64,000 bases of DNA from an uncultured Poribacteria bacterium (GTDB taxonomy: Bacteria > Poribacteria > WGA-4E > PCPOR2b). Both the position numbers and the translations under genes were made by a program. Below, piece after piece: positions 26,376 through 38,584 of this stretch. Each line of letters opens with the position of its first letter. Position 1 is the first letter of the stretch. Location of the stretch: assembly GCA_958296125.1 (NCBI GenBank), contig OY282444.1, positions 2,633,623 through 2,697,622 on the forward strand. The letters run 5' to 3'. The notes beneath the pieces are model-generated. The model saw only the letters and a program-made list of their open reading frames with translations. It was not told the DNA's origin and made no database searches.

Positions 26376-27344
26376 TTATGGTACAATCGCTAGGGCACGG
26401 ACTTCGCCAAACTCATGGGCAAGCTTGGACCACGACGCTCCATCATCGGTGCTGCGGAAAAGCTGACCGTTAACACTACAAGCGAACAGCCAACCGGGCG
26501 CCGCCGGCTGACGTGCCAAACACCAGATCGTGCTGTTGGCTGTCAGTCCGAGATCCGCTCGTTCCCACGATTTACCTAGGTTATCGGTGTAGAAAAGCCC
26601 GCCTTCATCTCCGGGGGGACCATTTCCCGCACCAATATAGACCCGCCCTGTACCATTCATGGGGACATACATCGCCGCCCGACAGTAGGGCCACGGGAAC
26701 CCCTCTCCGACACTGAGCGGCATCCACTCGTTCAGGTCTGTCGTGACACACACATCGTTATTTGTCGCCGCAACGAGTGCCTTGGGAGCACCGGGGACAA
26801 CAGTCAACCCATGAATGTCGAGGCTGCTTAGTCCCTCACTGCGTTCTACCCACGTTTCACCGCCATCGGTGCTGAGACGTAGCCCATCAATCTCAATCCC
26901 CGCATAGACCGTCTGATCATCTTCCGGGTCGATTGAGATTGATGTCACGCGCGGTATGATTGGCACGCCCTCACACTCTTCAGCGAGCTCAACATCAAGC
27001 TGCTTCCATGTATCTCCACCATCATTCGATTTGAAAAGAGCGGACGGACAGGTGCCTACATAGAGGACATCGGGATTGTTGGGATTGATTGCAATCGCCC
27101 AGATTTGCAGTCCATCCATCGGGGAATTGATTTGTTCCCAACTATCCCCACCGTTCTTTGTGTGGAAAATGCCGGCTTCTGTCCCGGCAAAGAGGATTGA
27201 CGAATCGTTTGGATTTGCAGCGAGGGCACGAATATCCGCTTCCGGGAACATTCCGGTGCTTGCTCGAGCCCACGAATCACCACCATCTTTGCTGCGCCAT
27301 ACGCTTTGACCCACTGTTCCTGCGTAAAAGGTTGGTGTTGCCAT
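26376..27344 (-). CDS. BNR/Asp-box repeat beta-propeller protein
   Basis: 322 residues built of repeated Asp-box units: WRSKDGGDSWARA, FHTKNGGDSWEQI, FKSNDGGDTWKQL, RLSTDGGETWVER, FYTDNLGKSWERA and FRSTDDGASWSKL. This is the sialidase-like/VPS10-like propeller fold, but catalytic sialidase residues are not evident. There is no signal peptide, so the product appears cytoplasmic unless the true start differs. AAGGAGGT lies 7 bases before the ATG. Function unknown; the fold often binds sugars or proteins. Confidence 0.82.
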   Translation of the reverse strand: MATPTFYAGTVGQSVWRSKDGGDSWARASTGMFPEADIRALAANPNDSSILFAGTEAGIFHTKNGGDSWEQINSPMDGLQIWAIAINPNNPDVLYVGTCPSALFKSNDGGDTWKQLDVELAEECEGVPIIPRVTSISIDPEDDQTVYAGIEIDGLRLSTDGGETWVERSEGLSSLDIHGLTVVPGAPKALVAATNNDVCVTTDLNEWMPLSVGEGFPWPYCRAAMYVPMNGTGRVYIGAGNGPPGDEGGLFYTDNLGKSWERADLGLTANSTIWCLARQPAAPGWLFACSVNGQLFRSTDDGASWSKLAHEFGEVRALAIVP

Positions 27345-27448
27345 GTGTGACCTCCTTAAAACTAAAACGTGATGCGTAATGCGTGAAATTAACGATAAAG
27401 CGTTTTATGGGCTTCATCAGCCATGAAAATAGCGTTGGACTGATGAAC

Positions 27449-29239
27449 TTATTCTTTTTGCAGTTCACCGGAGCTAACCCGCTCCCCTAAGAAGAAAATC
27501 TCCCACCGGACGCTTTCAGGGGGGACCTCCGGAGAGAGATGAAGCGAATATGTGTAAATGGACCCATCCTGCACGGCTTTCATTGGGATTGCTGATATAA
27601 TGGGTGCTGCACCGTGCACAACCGTGATCTGTGGCGGACTTGCTCCAATCGAATGGTTTGGGACAGCGATGATGTCCCAATATCTTGGATGAACGGGATT
27701 GGGCAAAACTGTTGCGTGAAATTCTAACTCTTCAAAAACCTGCTGTGCACGATAAGCGTAAGATGATTTGCTGCGTCCTGGTAACTCGCGTTCGGATTGC
27801 ACACTTGGGATGAGAGTAACCTTCTCGGTATTCTGCCCAAAGTTCAGGATAAGCAGACTCCCCTTTCCCATCTCAGTCAGCGACATATCGTGTATTGCTG
27901 TCGGCTGTCCACCTCGAAACTCAATTGCCTTGACATCATAAGGTCGCTTTGAATCCCGATCCGATTGGGGCTGACGATTATCGCCATCAAAGGTGAGACT
28001 CAGACTACCATTTCCGGTATTGGGGTAGAAGGAGATATAGTCTGTCGCATAGCTGGCAAGTACGTTGTTTTCAACGGACACTGGGTATGAACGATGCTCA
28101 CGGCGAGGCCGGAGACTTAATTGCTCATTCTGATAGCCGTACCGCCCATTGGCAAATTCGTTATCATCCAGATAGTTTGCTACCTTCCAATCAGCATAAA
28201 TAACGGGGAAGGTCTCTTTCACACCGCGCAAGCGCAAGGCACTATTGACCCCGGCGATTCCGTTCGTTCGATCTTTGACGATTGCAGCGATCGTTTGTGA
28301 GCCACCGTAGTGTTCGTGGAGATAAAGCATCCACAAATACACCGCGCCGTAGTGAGCAAGTTGATTGTGTGTCCCTTCTGGCCAATTGACTAGCGAGATG
28401 TGCGGATTTTGTTGAAACGGTGAGACATGGTCTCTTACTTGGTATCCACAGATGAACGTAGCATACTCGGCGCAGCCTTCATTGACCCAAACTGTTTCGT
28501 CTGCATCACGCCGCCAATGGATGAGATGCTGAAATTCGTGGGCAAGCACACCGAGTGCCTTCAGGCTTCCTGCATTTTGGGGATGGGTATCAATATAGAG
28601 CATGTCAAGTTCATTACTACGAACCGGAATACCTAGCTTCGGGTGTCTGAGAACGCCACGTTGCTGATTCACTGGACTGAAAAATCCTGCGACGAAACCC
28701 CCGCCTCTCGTTCCCTTGTCACGAATGTCCAACAGAAGTAGAAAAATCCGCTTATCGCCATCAATATCAGGAGGTGCCCCAAAAAGTTCTGTTTCGATCT
28801 CGTAGATTCCACGGTTCAAATCAGCCGGTGTCACGTCATCAAATGCACGACGCACCGAATTCACCGTTCCCTCATGCACCGTCCGTCGCCACTGTGAATC
28901 CTCAACGAAGATGTAACAGAACTTCCCAATCGCTCGCAATGTGGACTGAACGATATATTGTTCATGGGTGTTAAAATTGACCGAAAAGAAGTCCTTGCGC
29001 TCCCCAAGTGCCAGTTGAGGTGCATTGGGTTGGGCAGGCGCGGAGGGCACTTCAGAAACAGCTTTGAGGATAGGGCCAAAGTGTTCATAAAAATAGGGAG
29101 TGCCATCGATCCAACCATGAGTGGTTGAGACTCCCAGCAGAACGTAAAATGTAATGCGTAAAACATGAAACGTGAAACACGAAGCAGATCGTCTATTCCA
29201 CACGCCCTTCATGAAGGTGTCATATCCCCATCTTCTCAT
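27449..29239 (-). CDS. Exported gluzincin-like metallopeptidase
   Basis: 596 residues. A zinc-peptidase site is visible: LAHEFQHLIHW (HExxH) and, 20 or so residues later, WVNEGCAEYATF with the NExxxE-type Glu ligand. Upstream, GAPPDIDGDKRIFLLLLDI resembles an acidic calcium-binding stretch. A hydrophobic N-terminal segment (about residues 21-36, FHVLRITFYVLL) may act as a signal peptide. The coding of this segment coincides with an interspersed repeat phrase at 29141-29183, so the start region may be recently built. A GAGGGA site supports the ATG at 29239. The C-terminal 200 residues are beta-rich with no known name. Confidence 0.75.
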   Translation of the reverse strand: MRRWGYDTFMKGVWNRRSASCFTFHVLRITFYVLLGVSTTHGWIDGTPYFYEHFGPILKAVSEVPSAPAQPNAPQLALGERKDFFSVNFNTHEQYIVQSTLRAIGKFCYIFVEDSQWRRTVHEGTVNSVRRAFDDVTPADLNRGIYEIETELFGAPPDIDGDKRIFLLLLDIRDKGTRGGGFVAGFFSPVNQQRGVLRHPKLGIPVRSNELDMLYIDTHPQNAGSLKALGVLAHEFQHLIHWRRDADETVWVNEGCAEYATFICGYQVRDHVSPFQQNPHISLVNWPEGTHNQLAHYGAVYLWMLYLHEHYGGSQTIAAIVKDRTNGIAGVNSALRLRGVKETFPVIYADWKVANYLDDNEFANGRYGYQNEQLSLRPRREHRSYPVSVENNVLASYATDYISFYPNTGNGSLSLTFDGDNRQPQSDRDSKRPYDVKAIEFRGGQPTAIHDMSLTEMGKGSLLILNFGQNTEKVTLIPSVQSERELPGRSKSSYAYRAQQVFEELEFHATVLPNPVHPRYWDIIAVPNHSIGASPPQITVVHGAAPIISAIPMKAVQDGSIYTYSLHLSPEVPPESVRWEIFFLGERVSSGELQKE

Positions 29240-29407
29240 GGCCCCATTCCCTCATTTTAATGACCCGGCAGGGACAAAGCCCATTGAACAACCCAGCAAG
29301 AACGAAGCACCTTACTTGGCACAGCGGATGACAGCCGGATGAACGGCATCGTGTCAGGTCTCTCTCAGCGGATCCGGGCAAGCTGCGCCACCCAGTGCCG
29401 GGTCTCC

Positions 29408-31033
29408 TCAATCTTGTCGATGTTTTTTCAGCTTCTCCAGAATCTCGGTATTACCCGGTGATAGTTGAATCGCCTTTTGCCACGCTGAAACTGCTTCCTT
29501 CTTGAGTCCTTTTTTTAGATAGACTTCCCCCAGATGGTCTTGGACTTCCATGCTATCCGGCATGTAGAAAACCGCTTTTTCAAGTTGTTTCAATGCGTCA
29601 TTTAGCTTGCCCTGCTTGAAATACGCCCAACCTAAGCTATCCAAATAAGCACCATTTGCTGGAGATTTTTTCAGGGCTTTCCGGATCAGCTTCACAGCTT
29701 CGTCCAAGTTCGTTCCATGTTCGGCAAGAAGATAACCGAGTGCATTATGGGCTTTTTCATGATCGGGTGAAAGCGTAATTGTTTTCCTCAGATAAAATTC
29801 TGCTCTTTCAAAACGCTCAAGGGCCTGATAGGCACTACCCATCCAGTAGTTCGCCTCTACATGGTTTGGATCGGTTGCTAAGACCTGTTCCAACACAGCA
29901 ACTACCTCTTCATATTTCTCAAGGAGAAAATAAAGATGGGCGACCCGTTCAGGGACATGTGCAATCGCTTTCTTAAGATAGGGCGCGGCTTTTTCAAAAT
30001 TCCCCAACTCTTGATGGGCGATACCCATCCAACAGTTCGCATCAATGTCGTTAGGATCGGTTGCTAACACCTGTTCCAACACAGCGATTGCCTCATTTTC
30101 TCGTTGAAGGATAACGTAAAGACTTCCAAGACGTGCCCGAAAATGTGCCAGCCAATCATTGTCGTGTTTGTGATTAGCGGGTGAGGCAAGTCGTCGCAGT
30201 TCAGAATAAGAATGAATTGCTTTCCGGAGGTTTTCTGCCGCATGCTCCAACCGATCTTCTTTATAAAGTTGATTAAACTGCTCAATGCACAATTTCCACA
30301 GTGCCTCATGCGCTCGCCACAGGTCGCGGTTGATTTTGATTGCGCGCTCGTAAGCGGTGATTGCTTCCTGTTTATTGTCCAATTGGTTATAGAGGCTCCC
30401 CAACCGTAAATAGAACGTCGACTGATAGGGCATGATACGAATTAACTCTTTGAAAGCATTGGCGGCAGACTGGTAGTCTTCCATCTGCTCTGAAATTTCT
30501 CCAAGGTAGTAGTATGCGCTGAAAGGGCGTCCATTTTTCTCAAATCCATAATGGTCGGGATCGAGTTCGATGACTTTTTGGAAGGTCGCAATAATATCGC
30601 CCCATTTATCTTTGTGCTTTGCGTTTCCATATCGCCAGATCATAATCTGGCCCAGCAAGTAATAGGGTGTCGGTTTTTGGGGATCAATTTCAATGGCTCT
30701 GCGGCAGCTGCGCTCCGCCGTTGGGAGGTCGTAAGTCTCCATGCTAAGGCTCGCCAGTTGGGTATGGACAAAGGCTGAAGTTTCATGTTCACGCAGAATC
30801 TGTTGATACACTTGTTTAGCAGGAGACAGTTTAGCAGTTGCCCGCAGATAGGTGGCGGAAATCAAGTGGGTATAGACCCGCTTTGCACCTTCATATTCGG
30901 GACGTAACGAGTTATCAACGACCCAGACGTTATCTATCGGTGCCTCCGCTGTTGCCGCATCAGAAGGGCTCAACTGTGCATTTAGATTCACCACTATCAG
31001 AGTAGCAAGCAATATCGCTGATAAACGTATCAT
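29408..31033 (-). CDS. Exported tetratricopeptide-repeat protein
   Basis: 541 residues with a signal peptide (MIRLSAILLATLIVVNLNAQ). At least ten TPR units follow, for example PTPYYLLGQIMIWRYG, YYYLGEISEQMEDYQSAANA, LRLGSLYNQLDNKQEAI, YWMGSAYQALERFERAEFYL, LGYLLAEHGTNLDEAVKLI and HLGEVYLKKGLKKEAVSAW. TPR arrays mediate protein-protein binding, probably here in the periplasm. Two units (about residues 320-345 and 380-405) both contain LEQVLATDPN, indicating internal duplication. It lies between gyrA and the gluzincin gene, same strand. Confidence 0.87.
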   Translation of the reverse strand: MIRLSAILLATLIVVNLNAQLSPSDAATAEAPIDNVWVVDNSLRPEYEGAKRVYTHLISATYLRATAKLSPAKQVYQQILREHETSAFVHTQLASLSMETYDLPTAERSCRRAIEIDPQKPTPYYLLGQIMIWRYGNAKHKDKWGDIIATFQKVIELDPDHYGFEKNGRPFSAYYYLGEISEQMEDYQSAANAFKELIRIMPYQSTFYLRLGSLYNQLDNKQEAITAYERAIKINRDLWRAHEALWKLCIEQFNQLYKEDRLEHAAENLRKAIHSYSELRRLASPANHKHDNDWLAHFRARLGSLYVILQRENEAIAVLEQVLATDPNDIDANCWMGIAHQELGNFEKAAPYLKKAIAHVPERVAHLYFLLEKYEEVVAVLEQVLATDPNHVEANYWMGSAYQALERFERAEFYLRKTITLSPDHEKAHNALGYLLAEHGTNLDEAVKLIRKALKKSPANGAYLDSLGWAYFKQGKLNDALKQLEKAVFYMPDSMEVQDHLGEVYLKKGLKKEAVSAWQKAIQLSPGNTEILEKLKKHRQD

Positions 31034-31102
31034 AGTAGGACCTTTCTATAGGCGATGTATAAACCCTCGTCATGTTACGGCACACGGAGTATGCCTACTC
31101 CA

Positions 31103-33562
31103 TTATTTTTGAGTCTCGCCATTTTGGGAGATCTTTCCAACATCAACAACAAGCTCCTCCGTATGTAAGGACATTAAACGCACCCCTTGCGTGTTTCTCC
31201 CGATCGTGCGGATATCGTTCACTGTCATGCGCGTCACCATGCAGTTTGAACTCACAATAATCAGTTCGTCATTGGCTGATACCATTTTCACTGCAACGAC
31301 AGGACCGTTGCGGGTGCTTGTTTTAATAGCGATCACGCCTTTTCCGGCGCGTCCCTGCAAACGATAATCAGCCAATGGCGTACGTTTGCCGTATCCGTTC
31401 TCTGTCACGATTAGCAGCGTCTCGGTCTCATTAGCTGCGGCAACCATGCCGACAACGAAATCGTCGCTCTCCAAACGAATTCCACGAACGCCCATTGCGG
31501 TCCGCCCCAGGCTGCGAACTTCATTTTCATTGAAACGGATGGATCCCCCAGATCGTGTGACCAACAGGATGTTGTGATCGCCTTCCGTTAATTGCGCCCC
31601 AATGAGCTTGTCTCCTTCATGAAGAGTAATTGCAATAATCCCAGCAGAATATGGTCTACTAAAGACCTCAAGACTGCATTTCTTGACAATCCCTTTCTCC
31701 GTTGCCATAAAAACAAACCGATCTGCATCAAACTCGCGCACCGGTACAAATGCCGTAATCTTCTCGTCGTTTTCCAACCGCAGGAGATTAACGATTGCTT
31801 GTCCCGCTGAAGTACGACTCCGTTCGGGAATCTCGAAGACTTTCCGCCAATAACACTTGCCCCGATCCGTAAAGAACAGGATATATTGATGCGCTGATGC
31901 GACAAAGACATGCTCGGGATAATCCCCCTCCTTGTTCTGCATCCCGATCACACCAACCCCTCCTCGATTCTGACGACGATAGGTGGTGATTGGCACCCGC
32001 TTAATGTAACCTTCATGGGAAATAACAACGACCATCTCTTCATCGGCGATTAGGTCTTCAATCTCAAACTCTGTCACCGCATCAACAATCTGAGTTCGCC
32101 GTTGGTCGGCGTATTTGGTTTTTAGTTCTAATAATTCCTTTTTAACGATGTTTGTAATGAAAAGTTCACTCTCAAGGATTGCCCGCAACTCTTCAATCTG
32201 TTCGAGGAGGTTGGTGTATTCATCGTTAATTTTCTGTCGTTCCAACCCTGTTAATTGGCGTAGCGTCATGGTTAAGATTTCACTCGCCTGCACTTTGGAA
32301 AGGTCATAATTCTCTATTAACAGGTTTCGGGCATCTTCCGGAGATTCCGCAGTTTGAGCGATGTCGATCACATCTTCAATGTTGTTTAAGGCGATGCGAT
32401 ACCCTTCGAGAATATGCGCTCGTCGCTCACAGAGGTCAAGATCGTATTGAGTCCGTCGACGAATGACCTCTCGACGGTGTTCAAGGTAGTGCCGCATGAT
32501 TTCTGTTAGCGATAGGACTTTGGGCAACCCATCAACGAGACATAGCATAATTGCACTGTAGTTGGTTTGCATCTGCGTATGCTTGTATATCTGATTCAAA
32601 ATTACTTGTGCAATTTCGCCTCGCTTGAGTTCAATGATAATCCGTATGTTGTGGTCAGATTCATCGCGGATATCGCTGATTCCCGTTATTGTCTTATTGA
32701 CGACCAGATCATACATCTTCTGAAGTAAATGATTTTTCTTAACTTGGTATGGAATCTCTGTGATGAGGATGTGCTCCTTGCCCCCCTTTGTTCGCTCAAT
32801 TGTTCGCTCAATAACAGCTTTTCCTCGAACGGTGATAGAGCCTCTGCCTCTGGCGTATATATCACGAATACCGGTGCGTCCAACAATCAGTCCTGCTGTC
32901 GGGAAGTCGGGCCCGGGGATATGTGCCATGAGGGCTTCAAGCGTCGCCTCTGGCTTTTCCAGCAGAAGAATTAACCCATCAATAACCTCTCCTAGGTTAT
33001 GCGGCGGAATTCGTGTCAAGTATCCAACCCCAATACCGGTCGTCCCATTGACCAACAAGTTTGGCAGTCGCGCCGGTAGCACGGTCGGTTCGGTCGTCGA
33101 TTCCTTATAATTTGGCTGGAAGTCAACGGTATTTTTGTGGATGTCCGCCAACATCTCATCCGCAATCCGCATCAAACGGCATTCCGTGTAACGCATCGCT
33201 CCCGGCGGGTCATCGTCAATTGACCCAAAATTTCCCTGCCCGTCAATCAAAGGGTAACGCATCGCAAAATCTTGAGCCAGCCCGACCAATGTATCGTAGA
33301 TTGGACTGTCGCCGTGTGGATGGAAGTTCTTCATGACCTCGCCGACGACAGCTGCACACTTGTCATGGAGGCGCCCTGCCGTGAGGTTCATCTCTCCCAT
33401 CGCATAGAGGATGCGTCGTGTACTCGGCTTCAATCCGTCTCTTAGGTCTGGAATCGCCCGGTTGGTGTTGACACTCATCGCATAGGTCAGGTAGGATTCC
33501 TTTAACTCATCCTCGATATATCGCGTGATAATATTAGAATTTTCATCGTTTCGTGTTAGCAC
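31103..33562 (-). CDS. gyrA: DNA gyrase subunit A
   Basis: 819 residues. The breakage-reunion domain has VVGEVMKNFHPHGDSPIYDT (quinolone region with the Ser and Asp) and GAMRYTECRL with the catalytic Tyr. The C-terminal beta-pinwheel of repeated GKxYW/GxxxR blades follows (for example YILFFTDRGKCYWRKV). The GyrA box, which wraps DNA and is normally QRRGGKG, reads QNRGGVG here in YRRQNRGGVGVIGM, so its second Arg and Lys are lost. Position after gyrB and the cupin gene and overall length support GyrA rather than ParC; no other topoisomerase II subunits are in the window. Confidence 0.95.
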   Translation of the reverse strand: MLTRNDENSNIITRYIEDELKESYLTYAMSVNTNRAIPDLRDGLKPSTRRILYAMGEMNLTAGRLHDKCAAVVGEVMKNFHPHGDSPIYDTLVGLAQDFAMRYPLIDGQGNFGSIDDDPPGAMRYTECRLMRIADEMLADIHKNTVDFQPNYKESTTEPTVLPARLPNLLVNGTTGIGVGYLTRIPPHNLGEVIDGLILLLEKPEATLEALMAHIPGPDFPTAGLIVGRTGIRDIYARGRGSITVRGKAVIERTIERTKGGKEHILITEIPYQVKKNHLLQKMYDLVVNKTITGISDIRDESDHNIRIIIELKRGEIAQVILNQIYKHTQMQTNYSAIMLCLVDGLPKVLSLTEIMRHYLEHRREVIRRRTQYDLDLCERRAHILEGYRIALNNIEDVIDIAQTAESPEDARNLLIENYDLSKVQASEILTMTLRQLTGLERQKINDEYTNLLEQIEELRAILESELFITNIVKKELLELKTKYADQRRTQIVDAVTEFEIEDLIADEEMVVVISHEGYIKRVPITTYRRQNRGGVGVIGMQNKEGDYPEHVFVASAHQYILFFTDRGKCYWRKVFEIPERSRTSAGQAIVNLLRLENDEKITAFVPVREFDADRFVFMATEKGIVKKCSLEVFSRPYSAGIIAITLHEGDKLIGAQLTEGDHNILLVTRSGGSIRFNENEVRSLGRTAMGVRGIRLESDDFVVGMVAAANETETLLIVTENGYGKRTPLADYRLQGRAGKGVIAIKTSTRNGPVVAVKMVSANDELIIVSSNCMVTRMTVNDIRTIGRNTQGVRLMSLHTEELVVDVGKISQNGETQK

Positions 33563-33630
33563 GTTCTGCTTTACTCCTTATGCCGTAACTAGTATGCCTT
33601 GACCCGTAGGGGGTGGTGCGTTTTAATATA

Positions 33631-33666
33631 CATATCGCCCCGCTGGGGCTTTGGTGTGTTGATATG
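33631..33666. repeat. Compound hairpin between gyrA and the cupin gene
   Basis: Outer arms CATATC (33631-33636) and GATATG (33661-33666) enclose GCCCC-GCT-GGGGC (33637-33649). It lies in a 170-base gap between two co-directional genes and may be a REP-like element or a weak transcript-processing site. Confidence 0.4.
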
Positions 33667-33732
33667 CAGAGGAAAGTAAATACGGTGTCTATCTCCTCAA
33701 AGGGATATCATTTTTTTGTTCCTCTTGAACCA

Positions 33733-34200
33733 TTACGGTTCGGGATGGATCGGGTCAACCCAATAGACTTCCTCCGGGGGCTCCACCGGTTCAATATCCA
33801 AGTTGATGACAATCGGTTCTTGATCACTCCGCACCAAGACGCAGAAAAGGGGTTCGTTTGTGCTCGCGTTGATTTCTTGGTGCGGCACAAAGGGCGGCAC
33901 ATAGATAAAATCCCCAGGCCCCGCCTCTGCGACAAACTCAAGCTGCTCGCCCCACCGCATACGGGCGCGTCCATTCACTACATAAATTACACTCTCCAAC
34001 GCTCCATGATGGTGTGCGCCAGTTTTCGCGTTCGGTTGAATATTCACCGTGCCAGCCCAGAGCGTATTAGCCCCGGCGGTCGCCCGATTGATGGCAGCGG
34101 CACGGCTCATGCCGGGGGTTTGCGGCGTATTCATGTCAAGCTGATCACTACGGACTACTCTCACCCCACTGTCACGCCAATTCACAATATCATTTGACAT
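33733..34200 (-). CDS. Small cupin-domain protein between gyrB and gyrA
   Basis: 155 residues from the ATG at 34200 (MSNDIVNWRD). A single cupin barrel is visible: GAHHHGALESVIYVVNGRAR with the His-His-His-Glu metal set, then GDFIYVPPFVPHQEINAS with the second-motif His. It probably binds a metal and a small ligand or acts as an oxygenase or isomerase; the substrate is unknown. The start is one base from the gyrB stop, so translation is likely coupled to gyrB. A longer plus-strand frame over this region is a shadow. Confidence 0.85.
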   Translation of the reverse strand: MSNDIVNWRDSGVRVVRSDQLDMNTPQTPGMSRAAAINRATAGANTLWAGTVNIQPNAKTGAHHHGALESVIYVVNGRARMRWGEQLEFVAEAGPGDFIYVPPFVPHQEINASTNEPLFCVLVRSDQEPIVINLDIEPVEPPEEVYWVDPIHPEP

Positions 34201-34201
34201 C

Positions 34202-36661
<2,460 letters not shown>

Positions 36662-36684
36662 CTACCCCTTTCGTCAATATCCTA

Positions 36685-37185
36685 TTATTCATCCTTAATT
36701 AAGGCGCGTTGGCTCTGTTTGATAAAAAGCCGCTTTAAGCGCGCTTTCAGATCCGGATCCTCGACCAACGCAACGGTCTGATCAATTCGTTTTAATGTCT
36801 CTAAATCTAACTCAACGGTCTCTAATTTTAGACGTTTCGGCCGGCGAAAACGTTGAATTTTCGGAGGCTTTGAGGGATGAATCGGCTTAACAGAGAATTC
36901 CAATGTTTTAACCGCAGGAAAATTGACAGCTTTATTGATTTTCGGAATCACACGCCCTCTCAACATCAAAAGTTCGTTCACCCAGACGTGGGCGGAGGCA
37001 TAAACTGTTAATTTCCCATCAACCAGTGAAATCGGTTGGGTGTTACGGGCAATCAGCGGGCCAACAGCCCCTTTCCAAGCGGAAAAAACTTTTGCTTCAA
37101 GAACTCTGTGATCCAACCCGTAATCACGAATAAGTCCGTCAAGAAGCAGATCAATCCGTTCTGTTTTTTCAGTTGACTTGTCCAT
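36685..37185 (-). CDS. dciA: DciA-like protein (DUF721)
   Basis: 166 residues from the ATG at 37185 (MDKSTEK). The DUF721 core is visible: VFSAWKGAVGPLIARNTQP, LTVYASAHVWVNELLMLR, which corresponds to the KH-like domain of DciA, the replicative-helicase loader partner in bacteria without DnaC. The C-terminal half is basic and less conserved. It overlaps the recF 3' end by 17 bases and precedes gyrB, and position in the dnaA-dnaN-recF-gyrB cluster is the usual place for this gene. The window also holds dnaB but no dnaC or dnaI, consistent with DciA as loader. Confidence 0.85.
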   Translation of the reverse strand: MDKSTEKTERIDLLLDGLIRDYGLDHRVLEAKVFSAWKGAVGPLIARNTQPISLVDGKLTVYASAHVWVNELLMLRGRVIPKINKAVNFPAVKTLEFSVKPIHPSKPPKIQRFRRPKRLKLETVELDLETLKRIDQTVALVEDPDLKARLKRLFIKQSQRALIKDE

Positions 37186-38344
37186 TATGCACCGTAAATA
37201 CACGGCACTCTCCTAGCCCTGGCCCCCATGCTTCTTGCCGTGTCGAAGTGATAAATATTTGTGCGTTCAATCGTCCTAACAACTCAAATAAGAATGCCGA
37301 ACGCCCCTCATCCAGTTCTGAGAAAACATCATCTAGTAGAACGATTGGGGTTTTGCCTGTGGTTTCACGTATTAATTCTAACTCCCCAAGTTTGAGGGCT
37401 AAAGCGATGGTTCGTTGTTGTCCCTGCGATCCAAAAGCCTTCGCTTCCTGAAGATACATCTGCCCGGCAGACTGGGCTTCTAATATCAATTTGAAGTCGT
37501 CCCGGTGTGGACCTAATGAAGTCATTCCACGCAGGATATCGTAAGATCGAGAAGATTGTAGGCCGCGGCGAAATAGCTCTGCCGCCTCTTGCCCCATCAC
37601 ATCATCGATCTTTTCGGGGGAAGGTTGATATTTCAATTCGAGTATTTCCCGATTTCCGGTCAATTCGGCGTGCTTCACTTGAATATAACCCTTTAATTGC
37701 GCCAACATTCTCAAGCGTGTCTGAATAATAGAGATTCCCTCAGCAATGAGTAAATCATCCCACGGATCGAGGAATTCTAGGCTAGCCTGTTTCGATCGAA
37801 TCTGTTTCAGCAACTCGTTGCGCTGCTTGAGCACAAATTGGTAATTTTGGAGAGAATTCAAGTAAGCCGAATTAATCTGGGAAATCAAAATATCTATAAA
37901 ACGCCGACGGTCTGCAGGGGAGCCTTTAACTAAAGTGAGTGATTCAGGGGAGAAAAAAACAACGTTGAATTGACCAATCCACTGGGAGAGCTTTTTCTGA
38001 AGAACTCCATTGAACTTGAAACGCTTCTTGCCACTCAACTCGTTTGAGACTTCAACCGTCATCAAGCTTAATCGTTGTAGATTGTGAGTCTCTGGATCCT
38101 TATACGAACTATCTGTAGTGGCAATCTCCCCTTTGAGGTAAAACCAGCTTTCATTATGCCGTATCAATTCACCATCCGGATAGGTTCGGTGTGATTTCGC
38201 CGTGCTAAGGAAATAGATTGCTTCTAATAGTGTCGTTTTCCCTTGCGCGTTTTCTCCAATAATCAGGTTCACTCGATCGGTGAAATCGATTTCACAATCA
38301 GCATAACTACGGAAATTACACAACACAAGTTGGTTTAGTCGCAT
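37169..38344 (-). CDS. recF: DNA replication/repair protein RecF
   Basis: 391 residues, an SMC-like ATPase: Walker A GENAQGKTTLLEAIYFLST with AKSHR after it, FSPESLTLVKGSPADRRRF, the signature SQGQQRTIALALKL near LGELELIRE, and Walker B PIVLLDDVFSELDEGR. With RecO and RecR it loads RecA onto single-stranded gaps. It follows dnaN with a 240-base gap and overlaps dciA by 17 bases. Confidence 0.95.
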   Translation of the reverse strand: MRLNQLVLCNFRSYADCEIDFTDRVNLIIGENAQGKTTLLEAIYFLSTAKSHRTYPDGELIRHNESWFYLKGEIATTDSSYKDPETHNLQRLSLMTVEVSNELSGKKRFKFNGVLQKKLSQWIGQFNVVFFSPESLTLVKGSPADRRRFIDILISQINSAYLNSLQNYQFVLKQRNELLKQIRSKQASLEFLDPWDDLLIAEGISIIQTRLRMLAQLKGYIQVKHAELTGNREILELKYQPSPEKIDDVMGQEAAELFRRGLQSSRSYDILRGMTSLGPHRDDFKLILEAQSAGQMYLQEAKAFGSQGQQRTIALALKLGELELIRETTGKTPIVLLDDVFSELDEGRSAFLFELLGRLNAQIFITSTRQEAWGPGLGECRVFTVHNGQVN

Positions 38345-38584
38345 TGTCGTGAGGCATTTTTAGAGTGCGCGGGAGGCCTGCTCAGCTGCATCTCTTTCAT
38401 ACTTAGATTCGCATCAATGTTTTTGAGGATAGGCATCAACCGAGTGATACCACCCTTGCGCTAAAGCGTAGAGCTATTGACATTTCTGTCATGCGTCATC
38501 TTACAACTTAGGCAGACCATCGCGACCCGCAAATTGCCAATTCCCCTGTTAGATGCAACATCGTGGGAATAAACTTTACCCTAA

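Noticed and set aside
29220..29411. Minus-strand open frame between the TPR and gluzincin genes
   Set aside because: Composition is erratic (many Cys, Arg, Gly), with no domain; it looks like spacer DNA that happens to be open.
33613..34197. Plus-strand open frame of 194 codons
   Set aside because: It covers the cupin gene on the other strand, has no recognisable domain and no ribosome binding site, while the minus-strand cupin has clear metal motifs.
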